The notes below the pieces were generated by a model. The model was not told the DNA's origin, did not search any database, and was given only the letters and a program-made list of their open reading frames with translations. This document shows, one piece after another, positions 1-9,322 of a DNA stretch of 61,044 nucleotides. The translations under genes were made by a program, and so were the position numbers. Within the stretch, counting starts at the first letter, position 1. Each line of letters opens with the position of its first letter. Source of the stretch: a virus; the IMG/VR virus record IMGVR_UViG_3300036770_001422, positions 1 to 61,044 of that record; one strand, given 5' to 3'.

Positions 1-419
1 CCGCCGGCTCCTACCACTATAGAATAGGTTCCAGCAGTTATAGATGCACTTGCGCTATATAACACGGCGGCGCCTGCTCCACCTCCTCCATGACCAAAAC
101 CTCCTGCTCCACCTCCTCCTACTATAAGAACTTCTGCTGTTGCTAATGAACTAGCAGAGGTAACTATAAATGTACCTGAAGTAGTAAATGTATGAATTTT
201 ATATGAACCTAAAGTAGTAACCGTGCCTCCACTAGCCACAATAATTCCTACAAACATACTGTTAATCCAACTGCCATTGTAATAAATTTCAACATATCCA
301 GTATCACTATTGATTCTTGAATACCCAGTAGCAGGTGAAGAAGGTCTTTGTGCTGTAGTTCCTACTGGAAAACTTAAAAATCCGGTGTCGTCAACTGCGG
401 TATTCTTTAAGGTTGCCAT
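1..419 (-). CDS. Glycine-rich tail fiber/adhesin, 3' part missing
   Basis: The gene starts at 419 (ATG on the minus strand) and runs off the left edge, so only about the first 139 residues are seen. It opens with MATLKNTAVDDTGFLSFPVG followed by GTTAQRP and a Y-NGSW stretch, the same roughly 55-residue opening module as the next two genes. After it comes a beta-rich segment and then a glycine-rich stretch (VGGGGAG, HGGGGAGA), typical of phage fiber tips whose glycine-rich loops form a compact receptor-binding head. I infer a virion-surface adhesin or fiber tip. It lies 2 bp downstream of the next fiber gene and is probably co-transcribed with it. The receptor cannot be inferred. Confidence 0.75.
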   Translation of the reverse strand, partial: MATLKNTAVDDTGFLSFPVGTTAQRPSSPATGYSRINSDTGYVEIYYNGSWINSMFVGIIVASGGTVTTLGSYKIHTFTTSGTFIVTSASSLATAEVLIVGGGGAGGFGHGGGGAGAAVLYSASASITAGTYSIVVGAG

Positions 420-421
420 AC

Positions 422-1165
422 TTATACTCTATTCAACTGCCAACTATATCCTGCACTACCACCATAGTATGTACCTTGTGCTTGTGTAGGTTGACTGCTA
501 TCTAACATTCTAATTCTGTAAGCAAGATAACCTGTATTATTACTATAACTAAAGGTTATACTACTTCCATCACTTCTTCCACTGCTATATCCGCCCATGT
601 TCTGATTATTTGATCCATTATTACTACCAGTAAATGTTAATGCAGTCCAAGTTCCTGCTGTAGCAAATGAACCAGAATTACCACAATCATTAGAGCCTTC
701 TAATACAAAGTATCCCCAACTATTGCCGTGTACATATACTACAAGTTGATTTGCGGCTTTAGCAGTACCTAGATATACAGCCCAATACATAGGATAACTA
801 TTTGATCCACTATGACCGCCATGTGTACTAAAATATGTTGATGTATATGAAACAGAACCGGGAGTTACACTAGGCGCAGCATTGCCATACGTACTAATAG
901 TACTACTACCTTGACCCTGTAATCCTGTACCACCTACATTGACAATACTATGTGCCATTGCTGTAGTATTCAATTGATTTTGTGCTGCCCAACCTACTGT
1001 TGCTATGGTAGCCCAACTACCACTATAATATACTTCAAATGCGTTAGTAGTACTATTGATTCTAGTATCGCCGTCTACCGGACTGGCTGGTCGTTGAGCA
1101 GTAGTACCTACAGGTAATCTTAAAAACCCTGTGTCATTGATTGTGGTGTTCTTTAGTGTGGCCAT
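422..1165 (-). CDS. Tail fiber tip protein with shared N-terminal module and discoidin-like C-terminus
   Basis: The protein has 247 residues. Residues 1-55 are the shared module (MATLKNT..DTGFL.LP.GTTAQRPASP) that also opens both flanking genes, so it probably docks onto a common fiber or baseplate partner. The rest contains alternating beta strands with patches such as NQLVVYVHGNSW, YFVLEGSND and GYLAYRIRM. These resemble the F5/8 type C (discoidin) carbohydrate-binding fold, but this is a judgement by eye, not a search. There is no signal peptide or membrane segment. It is spaced 1 bp from the upstream gene at 1167, so the genes are tightly packed and probably translated from one mRNA. The likely role is reversible binding to a cell-surface glycan. 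Confidence 0.6.
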   Translation of the reverse strand: MATLKNTTINDTGFLRLPVGTTAQRPASPVDGDTRINSTTNAFEVYYSGSWATIATVGWAAQNQLNTTAMAHSIVNVGGTGLQGQGSSTISTYGNAAPSVTPGSVSYTSTYFSTHGGHSGSNSYPMYWAVYLGTAKAANQLVVYVHGNSWGYFVLEGSNDCGNSGSFATAGTWTALTFTGSNNGSNNQNMGGYSSGRSDGSSITFSYSNNTGYLAYRIRMLDSSQPTQAQGTYYGGSAGYSWQLNRV

Positions 1166-1166
1166 A

Positions 1167-2744
1167 TTAATAAATTATAACGGCATAACCGTCATATCCT
1201 ACTGTATTTTGTGAACTAACACCATAACTAATATTTCCACCTGGATAATTTGCATCTGATGTTGCTTGTGTTGGTGGTGTAAGTCCGCTACCTGCATAGG
1301 TTGAACCGGTCACAGTTGTTATACCAGATGGTACTGATCCGCTTGTTTGACTAGCCACATAGCCAGAGCCGCCGGCACCACCGCCTCCATCATTACTGCC
1401 TGAACCACCACCATACCAACCTCCACCGCCACCTGAACCATCGGCCCCTGTTGCATCTCCGCCTTGCAATTGTATGCCTGCTCCTCCCCCACCACCTGTA
1501 CCGCCGGCGCCACCGGCTGATTGTGTTCCTGGTTGCCCTTGTCTTGCATCGGCAGGACTAGCAGATGCACCAGAACTTCCACCACCTGCACTACCAGACC
1601 AACTAGAATAGGCAGATCCTCCGCCACCACCTGCAATGGCTATAGCAGTAGATGCTGATATTGATGATAAAAATAATGCTGATCTTCCTCCACCTTGGCC
1701 GCCGGCAACGTCTCCGTCATAATATCCTCTACCACCATCTGGATATGCTCTTGCGTATTGATACCCAGTGGGTAACGATTTGCTTCCGCCTCTACCGCCT
1801 TGTCCTACTTGCAATTTGTAAGTTTGACCACTTGTTGATCCAGACACATATACATTAGCATCAGTAAAACCGCCGGCGCCAGTAACGCTACCAGAACTAT
1901 ATTGACCTTGGCCTCCGGCACCTCCCCATAATTTAACTCTAAAGTTGTATACATTTGAAGGGAATGTTACGTTGACATCAGATCCGGTATAACTATAAGT
2001 TGTTACAACAGGTGCTTTAACTTGAATACTAAAACTTCTATCAGTATAGTTTCCTGAAGTATCAGTTGCTCTCAAAGTAAAAGAGAAGGTAGTATCACTA
2101 ACTACTGCGCTGGTGGTACCTGAAATAACACCAGTACTTGAGTTCAAAGTCATACTAGTAGGTAAACTACCTGATACTAAACTATAACTTACAGAAGTTC
2201 CTTCTGGATCAGTTGCAGATACCGTAAAAGATGTATATTGTCTACTTTGATCATATATTAAACCCAAAGAGCCTGATGCTGTATTCCATGATGGTGCGCT
2301 GCCGCAATCTATAGCATCATATATTGTGGCTGTACCTGATGCTTGCGTTACTCTTACATCTAATGGTTCGTCTGCCACAGTGTATGTAACCGATGTTGTT
2401 GCCGTTAGTTGAGTACTGCTAACATAGGTTACCGTAGCCGCAGCAGAAGCATTTCCACTATTATTTATAAAACTTACAGTTGCATCACTGGTAAAATTTG
2501 CACCTGTAATGGTAAAAGAAGTGCCAGACACTCCGCTAAATGTAGTAGGTGTAACTGTTGATATGGTAGGGGCCGGCTGACCTATTATTGCCCAACCTAA
2601 ACTAGTATAGACTTCCGCATATCCTGTAGTTGTATTATATCTCATCATGCCCACAACTGGGCTAGCCGGTCTCTGTGCCGTAGTACCAGAAGGAAGTGTT
2701 AGAAATCCTGTATCGTTAACTGTGGTGTTCTTGAGTGTAGCCAC
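1167..2744 (-). CDS. Modular tail fiber protein: docking module, IPT/TIG domain, Ig-like domain, glycine-rich tip
   Basis: The protein has 525 residues. Residues 1-55 are the shared MATLKNT module. Residues about 58-140 look like an IPT/TIG immunoglobulin-like domain (PTISTVTPTTFSGVSGTSFT, then ITGANF). Residues about 150-245 look like a cadherin-type putative Ig domain (FTVSATDPEGTSVSYSLVSG, then GVISGT). From about 250 to the end the protein is very glycine-rich (runs such as AGGGGGS, TGGGGGAG and GSGGGGGWYGGG) and begins with a VKLWGGAGG signature of phage glycine-rich tip domains. The order rod, Ig-like spacers, glycine-rich head is that of a host-range adhesin. Glycine-rich heads of this kind act as receptor-binding tips in some T4-like phages; the assignment here is by resemblance. 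Confidence 0.7.
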   Translation of the reverse strand: MATLKNTTVNDTGFLTLPSGTTAQRPASPVVGMMRYNTTTGYAEVYTSLGWAIIGQPAPTISTVTPTTFSGVSGTSFTITGANFTSDATVSFINNSGNASAAATVTYVSSTQLTATTSVTYTVADEPLDVRVTQASGTATIYDAIDCGSAPSWNTASGSLGLIYDQSRQYTSFTVSATDPEGTSVSYSLVSGSLPTSMTLNSSTGVISGTTSAVVSDTTFSFTLRATDTSGNYTDRSFSIQVKAPVVTTYSYTGSDVNVTFPSNVYNFRVKLWGGAGGQGQYSSGSVTGAGGFTDANVYVSGSTSGQTYKLQVGQGGRGGSKSLPTGYQYARAYPDGGRGYYDGDVAGGQGGGRSALFLSSISASTAIAIAGGGGGSAYSSWSGSAGGGSSGASASPADARQGQPGTQSAGGAGGTGGGGGAGIQLQGGDATGADGSGGGGGWYGGGSGSNDGGGGAGGSGYVASQTSGSVPSGITTVTGSTYAGSGLTPPTQATSDANYPGGNISYGVSSQNTVGYDGYAVIIY

Positions 2745-2755
2745 TTTACACCACC

Positions 2756-5746
2756 TTATTTCTTAGTTTTGCGTTTTTTGCCCTTAAGACTATCAATCTC
2801 GTCCTTAAGGACTTTAATTGACTCTAGCAAATAGACAGTCAATCTTGAATACTTAACACTGTCTGGATTACCTTTACTGTCTAATCCAACTAAGTTTGGA
2901 AGTATTTGTGCTACTTCTTCAGCAACTAGACCTGCTTCTCCTTTAGTTGTGCCATCTTTTCTGTCATATATGTGACCAACAAGTTGCATAATAACATCTA
3001 ATGGATTTTCGATTGGTCTAAAGTTTTCTTTGATTGTGATACTTGATGTTTCAGTCAATGTAGCAGCCGTTACAGTGCCACTTGAACATGTTAAGTTGCC
3101 TGCAGTAATATTACCTGTAACTGCTAAACTGGTCAATGTACCAACTGATGTAATGTTTGGTTGAGCCGCAGTTGTAACGGTTCCAGCAGTTGCCGCACTA
3201 CCTGTTACGCTGATGCCCCAACTACCACTTGCATTTGTACCTGTTGTACTTGGTGCGCCTATAGTGTTATAACTTACTGTTACTGCACTACCACCATTAA
3301 ATGTTTGACCGCTAGCACCACCTGCGCCACCGTTATTGAATGTGATACTATTGGTTGTGCTTGCTGTTACTGTAGCACTACCACCTAAACTAATTGATGT
3401 GCCGTTAACAGTTATAGAACTATTTGCTAATCTTGCTTGATCAATTGTACCTGAACTGATATTACTACCGTTCAAGTTGGTTAGACTTGCACCATTACCA
3501 GTAAATACACCTGTGTTTGCTGTGATGTTTGCCGCAGTAATTGTACCACTGACACCCAATGAACTTAATGTACCAACACTTGTTACATTGGGTTGTGCTG
3601 CCGTTGTTAATGTACCTGCAACTAAACTACCACCAATTGTGCCTGAGTTGGCATAAACATTACCTGATGTGATGTTACCTGTAACTGCTAATGATCCTAA
3701 TGTACCAACTGTAGTAATATTTGTTTGGCTTGCTGTAGCAATTGTACCTGTAATATTGTTTGCTGTAATATTACCATCACTATTTCTTAGTACTAATGTG
3801 TTTGCAGAAGCACTACTATCCTGTGCATAACCATTCAATAAGTTAGCATTAAGATTTGCCACAACAGTTTGTGAACTTACGACAAATGGTGCTGTACCAA
3901 TTGTTACATTTGATGTAATTTGTTTGGCTATAACATAGTTAGCGTCAACATTACCTGTAAATACACCTGCAGTACCACCTATGTTACCAACATTTGCATT
4001 TGCTAATACAGTTAATGAACCCATTTTAACTGGACTATAACTTGCATTAGCCCAATCAATAGTTGTAGTTGGTTCTGCAACTACACCATAATAGAATTTC
4101 CATGTATTATCTGTATGGTCTCTAGCAATACCGGTGTGTGCATATACACCATCGTTATAATTACCAACAAGACCAATATCGTCTGTGTCACCTACATTAT
4201 TACTTGCCAAATAAATTAATGGATCATTAACAACTAAATCACTAACATTAGCGTAAACTAAGTTACCAGTTACAGTAAAATTACCACCTACTGACAAATT
4301 GTTTGTTATATTTAAACTCTCTAATGTACCAACACTAGTTATGTTTGGCTGTGCATTAGTTGTTAATGTACCGGTTAATAGACTTGCACCTATTGTGCCA
4401 CTATTTGCATAAATGTTTGCAGTAGATGTAGCATTACCACTTAGTGCTAAACCGGTTAATGTACCTACACTTGTAACATGAGGTTGTGCATTTGTCATCA
4501 ATGTACCGGTTACATAATTTGCAACCATTGCATTACCTAAGTTACCGTTACTTGCTGTTAAATTACCAGTAATTGTAAAGTCATCACCTGTTGCACTTAA
4601 TGTTGTATTACCAAGATAGATTGTACTGTTTGACAAATACAAATCTTTGAATCTATGTGTACTATTTCCTAAATCATATGTAACATTTGCAGTTGGTGTA
4701 ATATTTCCACTTACAGTTAAACCTGACAATGTGCCAACACTTGTAATATTTGGCTGACTTGCAGTAGTTAATGAACCACCTAATGTAGTTGCTACAACAC
4801 CTGTAGCACCTAAGTTACCTACATTAGCGTTGCCTGTAATGTTTGCATAACCACTTATATTTGCACCGGTGCTTGTTACTACAACAATATTACTTGAGCC
4901 GGCTGCACTAATTGCTACGTTTCCGTTAGCATATGTCTTTACGTTTGCATTGCCATTCTGTATCGCAGTTGCGTCAATACCTGTTAACTGACTACCATTA
5001 CCAATAAAATATGCGGCTTGAACATTACCCGATACACCTAAGGCTGCTGCATTGGCATTGCCTGATACATTTAATGTACCTGTGATGTTTGCTCCTGTGC
5101 CTGTTACTACCATTACGTTGGAAACACCATTTGAACTTATGAGTACGTTTCCATTAGCAACAGGAATATTTACATTACTTGTACCATTTGATAAATCACT
5201 TGTGCTTGCATCTGTATTACCTGCGATAGTAAAATTACCACCATCGGGGTTAGTCATAACAATAGCATTACCCGTAGTAGTGATAGTAGCATCACCCAGT
5301 ACGATTGTGTTTCCTGACAGATATAAATTATTCCAACGATTTGTATTATTGCCTAAACTGTATGTTAAGTTTGCTGTAGGGATAATATTTGCTGTAGCAA
5401 ACACATTAGATCCTGTAACAGTTACAACATTGGCATTACCTGCTACGCTGATTCCTACGTTTCCACCACTACTTGATACAGCAACATTACTGTTGCCATT
5501 ACTGATACTATCTGTATTGACTGTTAATGTAGTCCAACTTAAGTTACCACTACCATCAGTTTGTAGATATTGTCCGTTTGTACCACCTGTAATGATAACA
5601 GTTGATACTAAACCTAAATTACTATTTCCTGCAACAGATAGATTACCTGTGCTAGTTAAATTATCAACCAACAGGGTATCGTTACTAGGAAGTTCCTGTA
5701 TCGTAAGAGTTGATGCATTCGCTACTAACGGGTATCTATTTGCCAT
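2756..5746 (-). CDS. Long tail fiber protein with C-terminal S74 intramolecular chaperone
   Basis: The protein has 996 residues. The body is a repetitive beta-structured rod rich in short G/N/T/V units (GNITSGNVYANSGTIG, AQPNITSVGTLTSL and variants repeat many times), interrupted by a non-repetitive domain at about residues 500-580. The last 95 residues (from SITIKENFRPIENPLDVIM, with GEAGLVAEEV, then a Lys-rich tail) match the peptidase S74/endosialidase chaperone domain. In that family the domain trimerises and folds the beta-helical fiber, then cuts itself off next to a serine. The start is supported by AAGGACAG just upstream of the ATG, and a late-promoter box (GATAAATAG) lies at 5764-5772. 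It is the only S74 domain in the window, so the other fibers need another trimerisation device or a separate chaperone. Confidence 0.85.
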   Translation of the reverse strand: MANRYPLVANASTLTIQELPSNDTLLVDNLTSTGNLSVAGNSNLGLVSTVIITGGTNGQYLQTDGSGNLSWTTLTVNTDSISNGNSNVAVSSSGGNVGISVAGNANVVTVTGSNVFATANIIPTANLTYSLGNNTNRWNNLYLSGNTIVLGDATITTTGNAIVMTNPDGGNFTIAGNTDASTSDLSNGTSNVNIPVANGNVLISSNGVSNVMVVTGTGANITGTLNVSGNANAAALGVSGNVQAAYFIGNGSQLTGIDATAIQNGNANVKTYANGNVAISAAGSSNIVVVTSTGANISGYANITGNANVGNLGATGVVATTLGGSLTTASQPNITSVGTLSGLTVSGNITPTANVTYDLGNSTHRFKDLYLSNSTIYLGNTTLSATGDDFTITGNLTASNGNLGNAMVANYVTGTLMTNAQPHVTSVGTLTGLALSGNATSTANIYANSGTIGASLLTGTLTTNAQPNITSVGTLESLNITNNLSVGGNFTVTGNLVYANVSDLVVNDPLIYLASNNVGDTDDIGLVGNYNDGVYAHTGIARDHTDNTWKFYYGVVAEPTTTIDWANASYSPVKMGSLTVLANANVGNIGGTAGVFTGNVDANYVIAKQITSNVTIGTAPFVVSSQTVVANLNANLLNGYAQDSSASANTLVLRNSDGNITANNITGTIATASQTNITTVGTLGSLAVTGNITSGNVYANSGTIGGSLVAGTLTTAAQPNVTSVGTLSSLGVSGTITAANITANTGVFTGNGASLTNLNGSNISSGTIDQARLANSSITVNGTSISLGGSATVTASTTNSITFNNGGAGGASGQTFNGGSAVTVSYNTIGAPSTTGTNASGSWGISVTGSAATAGTVTTAAQPNITSVGTLTSLAVTGNITAGNLTCSSGTVTAATLTETSSITIKENFRPIENPLDVIMQLVGHIYDRKDGTTKGEAGLVAEEVAQILPNLVGLDSKGNPDSVKYSRLTVYLLESIKVLKDEIDSLKGKKRKTKK

Positions 5747-5763
5747 TTCTTCTGTCCTTCAAT

Positions 5764-5772
5764 CTATTTATC
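5764..5772 (-). promoter_or_regulatory. Late-promoter box upstream of S74 fiber gene
   Basis: GATAAATAG on the minus strand lies 17 bases upstream of the start at 5746 and touches the end of the preceding fiber gene. It matches the T4-type late box (consensus TATAAATA) recognised by gp55, which is encoded in this window. Confidence 0.6.
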
Positions 5773-7230
5773 TCATTGGGTAACTGTTAAATCTAAGAAA
5801 GTTCCGTTTCTTAAGCGTAATGGGTACACTCTTAATACTGGTACAGGGCTTGAAGTATATGTTGTAGTATCTCTTAATTCTACTGTAATATAATTCGTAG
5901 GCATTGTTTTCCAGCCCAGTGTTTGCGCACCGCCGTCAGCAACAATACCTAAAACCTGTTGTGTTGTACCGGTTGCATTTGGAACAATGAACGATGCATT
6001 GTTTGCTGTGCTAGGTACAAGAAAGTTTATTGCATTACCTGATCCGTTTTGAAATGATAACTGATTACTATTACCAAGTACAGTAACATTACTAACTGTT
6101 AATACATTAGAAACCTTATTCCATAAGAACTTTCCACTACCTGCAAAGTTTCCGCTGTCATTAAACTGCACATATGTATTGAATCCACCTGGGCTTCCTG
6201 CCACGTTTCCCCAAGTTACATTACCATTACCATCTGTTATAAGTGCTTGTCCGTTACTACCACCACTGATAGTTAAGTTGCTCGTTCCACCTAAGTTAAT
6301 CTTGCTACCGGAAATTGTCATTACGTTAGCATTTCCGTTAGCACTAAATGTTATATCTCCACCTGCTGTAGCAATATCAATGTTAGAATTACCATTGCTT
6401 ACATTTGATACGGATGAAATAATAGTACTCCAACTTAAGTTACCATTACCATCTGTTATAAGTGCTTGTCCGTTACTACCACCTGTAATTAATATATTTG
6501 AATTGCTACCTAAATTACTAGTGCCATTAACTATTATTCCAGTACCTGTCACTGTCAATATATTTGCATTGCCATCGACAGTCATATAGATAGGACCATC
6601 TTGCAACGGAATATTTACATTACTTGTACCGTTTGCTAATTCACTTTGTGGTAGAATATTTGCTGTAGAAAATATACTAACTTCAATTTGTGATCCATTT
6701 GCAGGGGCACTATCAAATATAAGATTAGCGCCACTTAATGAATAAGCATCTCTTAATAATGATACACCATTATAATTAACGAAAGTTTGATCAATGCTTG
6801 CAGGGGTAACTGTTAGTTGGAATGTAGTCTCTACGCCATTACCTGTAAAGTCATTTACAGTAATATTGGCGCCACCTCCACCTCCACCGTTACCGCTAGG
6901 TGTTGTCCAACTTAGATTACCTGATCCATCTGTAGTAAGAACTTGTCCTACACTACCGCCTAAGATTGCGATATTACTTATTGTGCCTAAATTACTTGTC
7001 TGTTCAACTTTTAAACTTTTTATTGTTGCAAGAGAATTTGATACAACAATTGTATTAGACCAACTGCGTGTTCCGTTAACGTCAGATGTGAAGAAACTTC
7101 CATTGCTTGTGGGCACACCCAAATCAGGTTCAGCATTTTGTAGATTTAACCAATTATAACGGTTTGGGTCCGCATTTGTTGCTGGGACCTTTTTAACTCT
7201 ACCGCTGATTAATCCTGTATTTGTTCCCAT
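5773..7230 (-). CDS. Tail fiber protein with repeated GGS-GQ-TDG-GNLSW modules
   Basis: The protein has 485 residues and a distinctive N-terminus (MGTNTGLISGRVKKVPATNA) unlike the other fibers. The rest is built from modules common in phage fibers: at least three copies of a unit like NILITGGSNGQALITDGNGN followed by LSW, one NTYVQFNDSGNFAGSGKF unit, and GTSNVNIP strand repeats. A glycine linker (SGNGGGGGGAN) at about residue 113 precedes a compact domain starting ITVNDFTGNGVETTFQL, which looks like a beta-sandwich of the kind found in phage fiber proteins. The start overlaps the stop of the upstream small gene by one base (TAATG), implying translational coupling. Probable structural fiber or fiber-connector protein; its place in the virion is not known. 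Confidence 0.7.
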   Translation of the reverse strand: MGTNTGLISGRVKKVPATNADPNRYNWLNLQNAEPDLGVPTSNGSFFTSDVNGTRSWSNTIVVSNSLATIKSLKVEQTSNLGTISNIAILGGSVGQVLTTDGSGNLSWTTPSGNGGGGGGANITVNDFTGNGVETTFQLTVTPASIDQTFVNYNGVSLLRDAYSLSGANLIFDSAPANGSQIEVSIFSTANILPQSELANGTSNVNIPLQDGPIYMTVDGNANILTVTGTGIIVNGTSNLGSNSNILITGGSNGQALITDGNGNLSWSTIISSVSNVSNGNSNIDIATAGGDITFSANGNANVMTISGSKINLGGTSNLTISGGSNGQALITDGNGNVTWGNVAGSPGGFNTYVQFNDSGNFAGSGKFLWNKVSNVLTVSNVTVLGNSNQLSFQNGSGNAINFLVPSTANNASFIVPNATGTTQQVLGIVADGGAQTLGWKTMPTNYITVELRDTTTYTSSPVPVLRVYPLRLRNGTFLDLTVTQ

Positions 7231-7553
7231 TATGTAGTCTCAAGTATACTTACAGTTAATTTAATAACTGAATTTGCATTAGCAAGAACACTCATAGAGT
7301 TGCCTGCTTGTAAAACTAATTTACCTGTAAGCATGCTTGCGGCATCACCTACAGGTATTGTAAAATCTTTTGTTATTTCTGTATTGCCATTTAATGAGGT
7401 GTAAAACGTTACATTCGCATCACTATTACCAACGTTGGTTGCTTGCGCTAATAACACAATTGTTGTTGTACCTGACGGAGTAGTATAAAATGTATTACCC
7501 ACAGTTGTTGCATCTACTGCATATGATTTAAATGTGTTGATTGTTGATGCCAT
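7230..7553 (-). CDS. Small beta-rich virion-associated protein (unrecognised)
   Basis: The protein has 107 residues, beginning MASTINTFKSYAVDATTVGN. It is rich in V, T and N, with alternating hydrophobic residues (TIVLLAQATNVGNSDANVTF, KLVLQAGNSMSVLAN), which suggests a single beta-sandwich domain. There are no cysteines, signal peptide or membrane segment. An AAGGA ribosome-binding site sits about 8 bases before the ATG. The gene is sandwiched between fiber genes, is co-directional and is coupled to the next gene by a one-base overlap, so a role as a fiber connector or head/tail decoration protein is the simplest reading. Small proteins of this type occur next to fiber genes in marine T4-like phages. 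I do not recognise a named family. Confidence 0.65.
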   Translation of the reverse strand: MASTINTFKSYAVDATTVGNTFYTTPSGTTTIVLLAQATNVGNSDANVTFYTSLNGNTEITKDFTIPVGDAASMLTGKLVLQAGNSMSVLANANSVIKLTVSILETT

Positions 7554-7565
7554 TTATGTTATCCT

Positions 7566-9320
7566 TTAATTCTCCAACGCTAGTATATATGGCGTCATTA
7601 TTGCAAACAAACTTTTTTCAAACGTTGTACCTGTAATAATTCCGGCTTCTTCATTAATTGTTAATCCAGCACCGATTCTAAAATCACCAAATTGGTCTGT
7701 GCTTGTCCAGTTTACAATGCCACCGTTTGCTTGTATGACTTCATTTACTTGAATAGGTATGCCACCTAATCTTGGGGTAGCAGTCAATATATTAGTTCCT
7801 GTTCCTACATATTCAAATGTTTGTCCTGATGCGCTGATAAAACTTGGCTGATAAAAACTTACACCATCTCCTACTGTAGGAGTAGTTCCAGGTGGTTGAT
7901 CAAATGTGATCGTGCTTCCCCCGCTTACTAACGCTGTTGCTGTTTTTACAGTATACCAAGTAGTATCTCCTGCAAACTGAAAACTATCATTAACTGCTGG
8001 TCTTTGTGGTAAATTATCAACAACTACTATTCCATTTGTAAAACTTACAACATTTCCAGCATATAATTGTGAACTTTTACCATCTGCCCAAAGTGCATAA
8101 TCACCAAAACTATTATTACTATTAGATACTGAGCATTGACCACCGCTTTCGCAATGTACGCCAATCGAACAGCAAATAGTAAAGATACTTACTAATTGAG
8201 CATAAGCAGAATTAATAATATGTATTCCTTTACCGCCTTGATTAAATTGAGTATAACTATCAAGCACCATTGACTTTAATCCACTGGCTAAACTACCATC
8301 AATACGCATTCCGCAACCTGTAGTAGTTATAGAACTACAGTTTTGTATATACGGGCTTGTTGATATAAAGCCGGCGCCTGATGTAGGGAATGCTATCGCT
8401 GCTGATGGATTCAAATGATCTCTAAAAGTTATTCCTGTAACGTAACATTTATTTCTAACATGAAACACATCTGATGTGGGTGTTGCTGGTCTTACTGTAA
8501 CTGTTCTTAAGTTATCACCGACAATTGATACACCAGCCGGTACACTTACAGGATTAACTTCTGTATAATCACCTGATTTAACAAATATGGTCGTGCCTGA
8601 TGTTGCAACTGCGCATGCGCCGGCAATTGTTAATTTGGCACTTTCTAATGAATTACCGCTATTACTATCGTTTCCGTCTTTGCTTACATATAATACGTTA
8701 GTTGCATCACCTACTGTTGCCCAACTTAATAGTCCAGCACCATTAGTTTTAAGAAATTGACCATTACTACCCCCAGTAATAGCAACGTTTGATACACTAC
8801 CTAAATCAGTGGTAGATGTGACTGCAAAATTATTTGCTCTTAATGTTGTGGTAGTTTTATTAAATGTTAGGCCTGCATTACCACCAAATGTTCCATTGTC
8901 ATTAAATTGAACTTGTGTGTTACTACCACCCGGTGTTCCTCCACCATTGGCTGCTGCACCACTAACATCAATCAATATACCATCTACTTCAAATTCACCT
9001 TCAATAGTAATTGGTTCAAAGAAAAGACCTTGAAAGTTTTCTTCAACTAGATATGATTCACCGTTTGGAATCAGATATGGCATAACGGCAGCACGATTTG
9101 ATGTACCGGATGCATCTGAGAAACTTAGAACACCATTGCCATCAGTGATAATAACTTGTCCGCTACTACCACCTGTTATGGTTATGTTAGCGATGGGCCC
9201 TAGATTACTAGTACCCGATACAGTTAAATTGGCTGCTGAGAAATTGCCATCTGCATCGATGACAATATTCCCATTATATAAACCAAATCCACCATCGCTG
9301 TTTAAAGACTTCAATGCCAT
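7566..9320 (-). CDS. Tail fiber/tailspike-like protein with right-handed beta-helix domain
   Basis: The protein has 584 residues. The N-terminus (MALKSLNSDGGFGLYNGN) matches those of the 1279- and 493-residue fibers (M-x-x-x-LNS-x-GG), a likely common docking sequence. It then has the GGSSGQVIITDGNG and NTQVQFNDNGTFGG modules. From about residue 206 it contains a domain opening NVLYVSKDGNDSNSGNS, then TIFVKSGDYTEVNPVSVPAG and VSIVGDN. This is the start of the pectate-lyase-like right-handed beta-helix (DUF1565-type) seen in tailspikes, continuing to about residue 450. The domain may bind or cleave polysaccharide. No catalytic pair can be assigned by eye, so enzymatic activity is unproven. Confidence 0.75.
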   Translation of the reverse strand: MALKSLNSDGGFGLYNGNIVIDADGNFSAANLTVSGTSNLGPIANITITGGSSGQVIITDGNGVLSFSDASGTSNRAAVMPYLIPNGESYLVEENFQGLFFEPITIEGEFEVDGILIDVSGAAANGGGTPGGSNTQVQFNDNGTFGGNAGLTFNKTTTTLRANNFAVTSTTDLGSVSNVAITGGSNGQFLKTNGAGLLSWATVGDATNVLYVSKDGNDSNSGNSLESAKLTIAGACAVATSGTTIFVKSGDYTEVNPVSVPAGVSIVGDNLRTVTVRPATPTSDVFHVRNKCYVTGITFRDHLNPSAAIAFPTSGAGFISTSPYIQNCSSITTTGCGMRIDGSLASGLKSMVLDSYTQFNQGGKGIHIINSAYAQLVSIFTICCSIGVHCESGGQCSVSNSNNSFGDYALWADGKSSQLYAGNVVSFTNGIVVVDNLPQRPAVNDSFQFAGDTTWYTVKTATALVSGGSTITFDQPPGTTPTVGDGVSFYQPSFISASGQTFEYVGTGTNILTATPRLGGIPIQVNEVIQANGGIVNWTSTDQFGDFRIGAGLTINEEAGIITGTTFEKSLFAIMTPYILALEN

Positions 9321-9322
9321 AA

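Noticed and set aside
5052-5783. 243-codon frame on the plus strand opposite the S74 fiber
   Set aside because: It mirrors the repetitive V/T/N codons of the fiber, giving a Leu/Pro/Val-rich nonsense protein with no ribosome-binding site.
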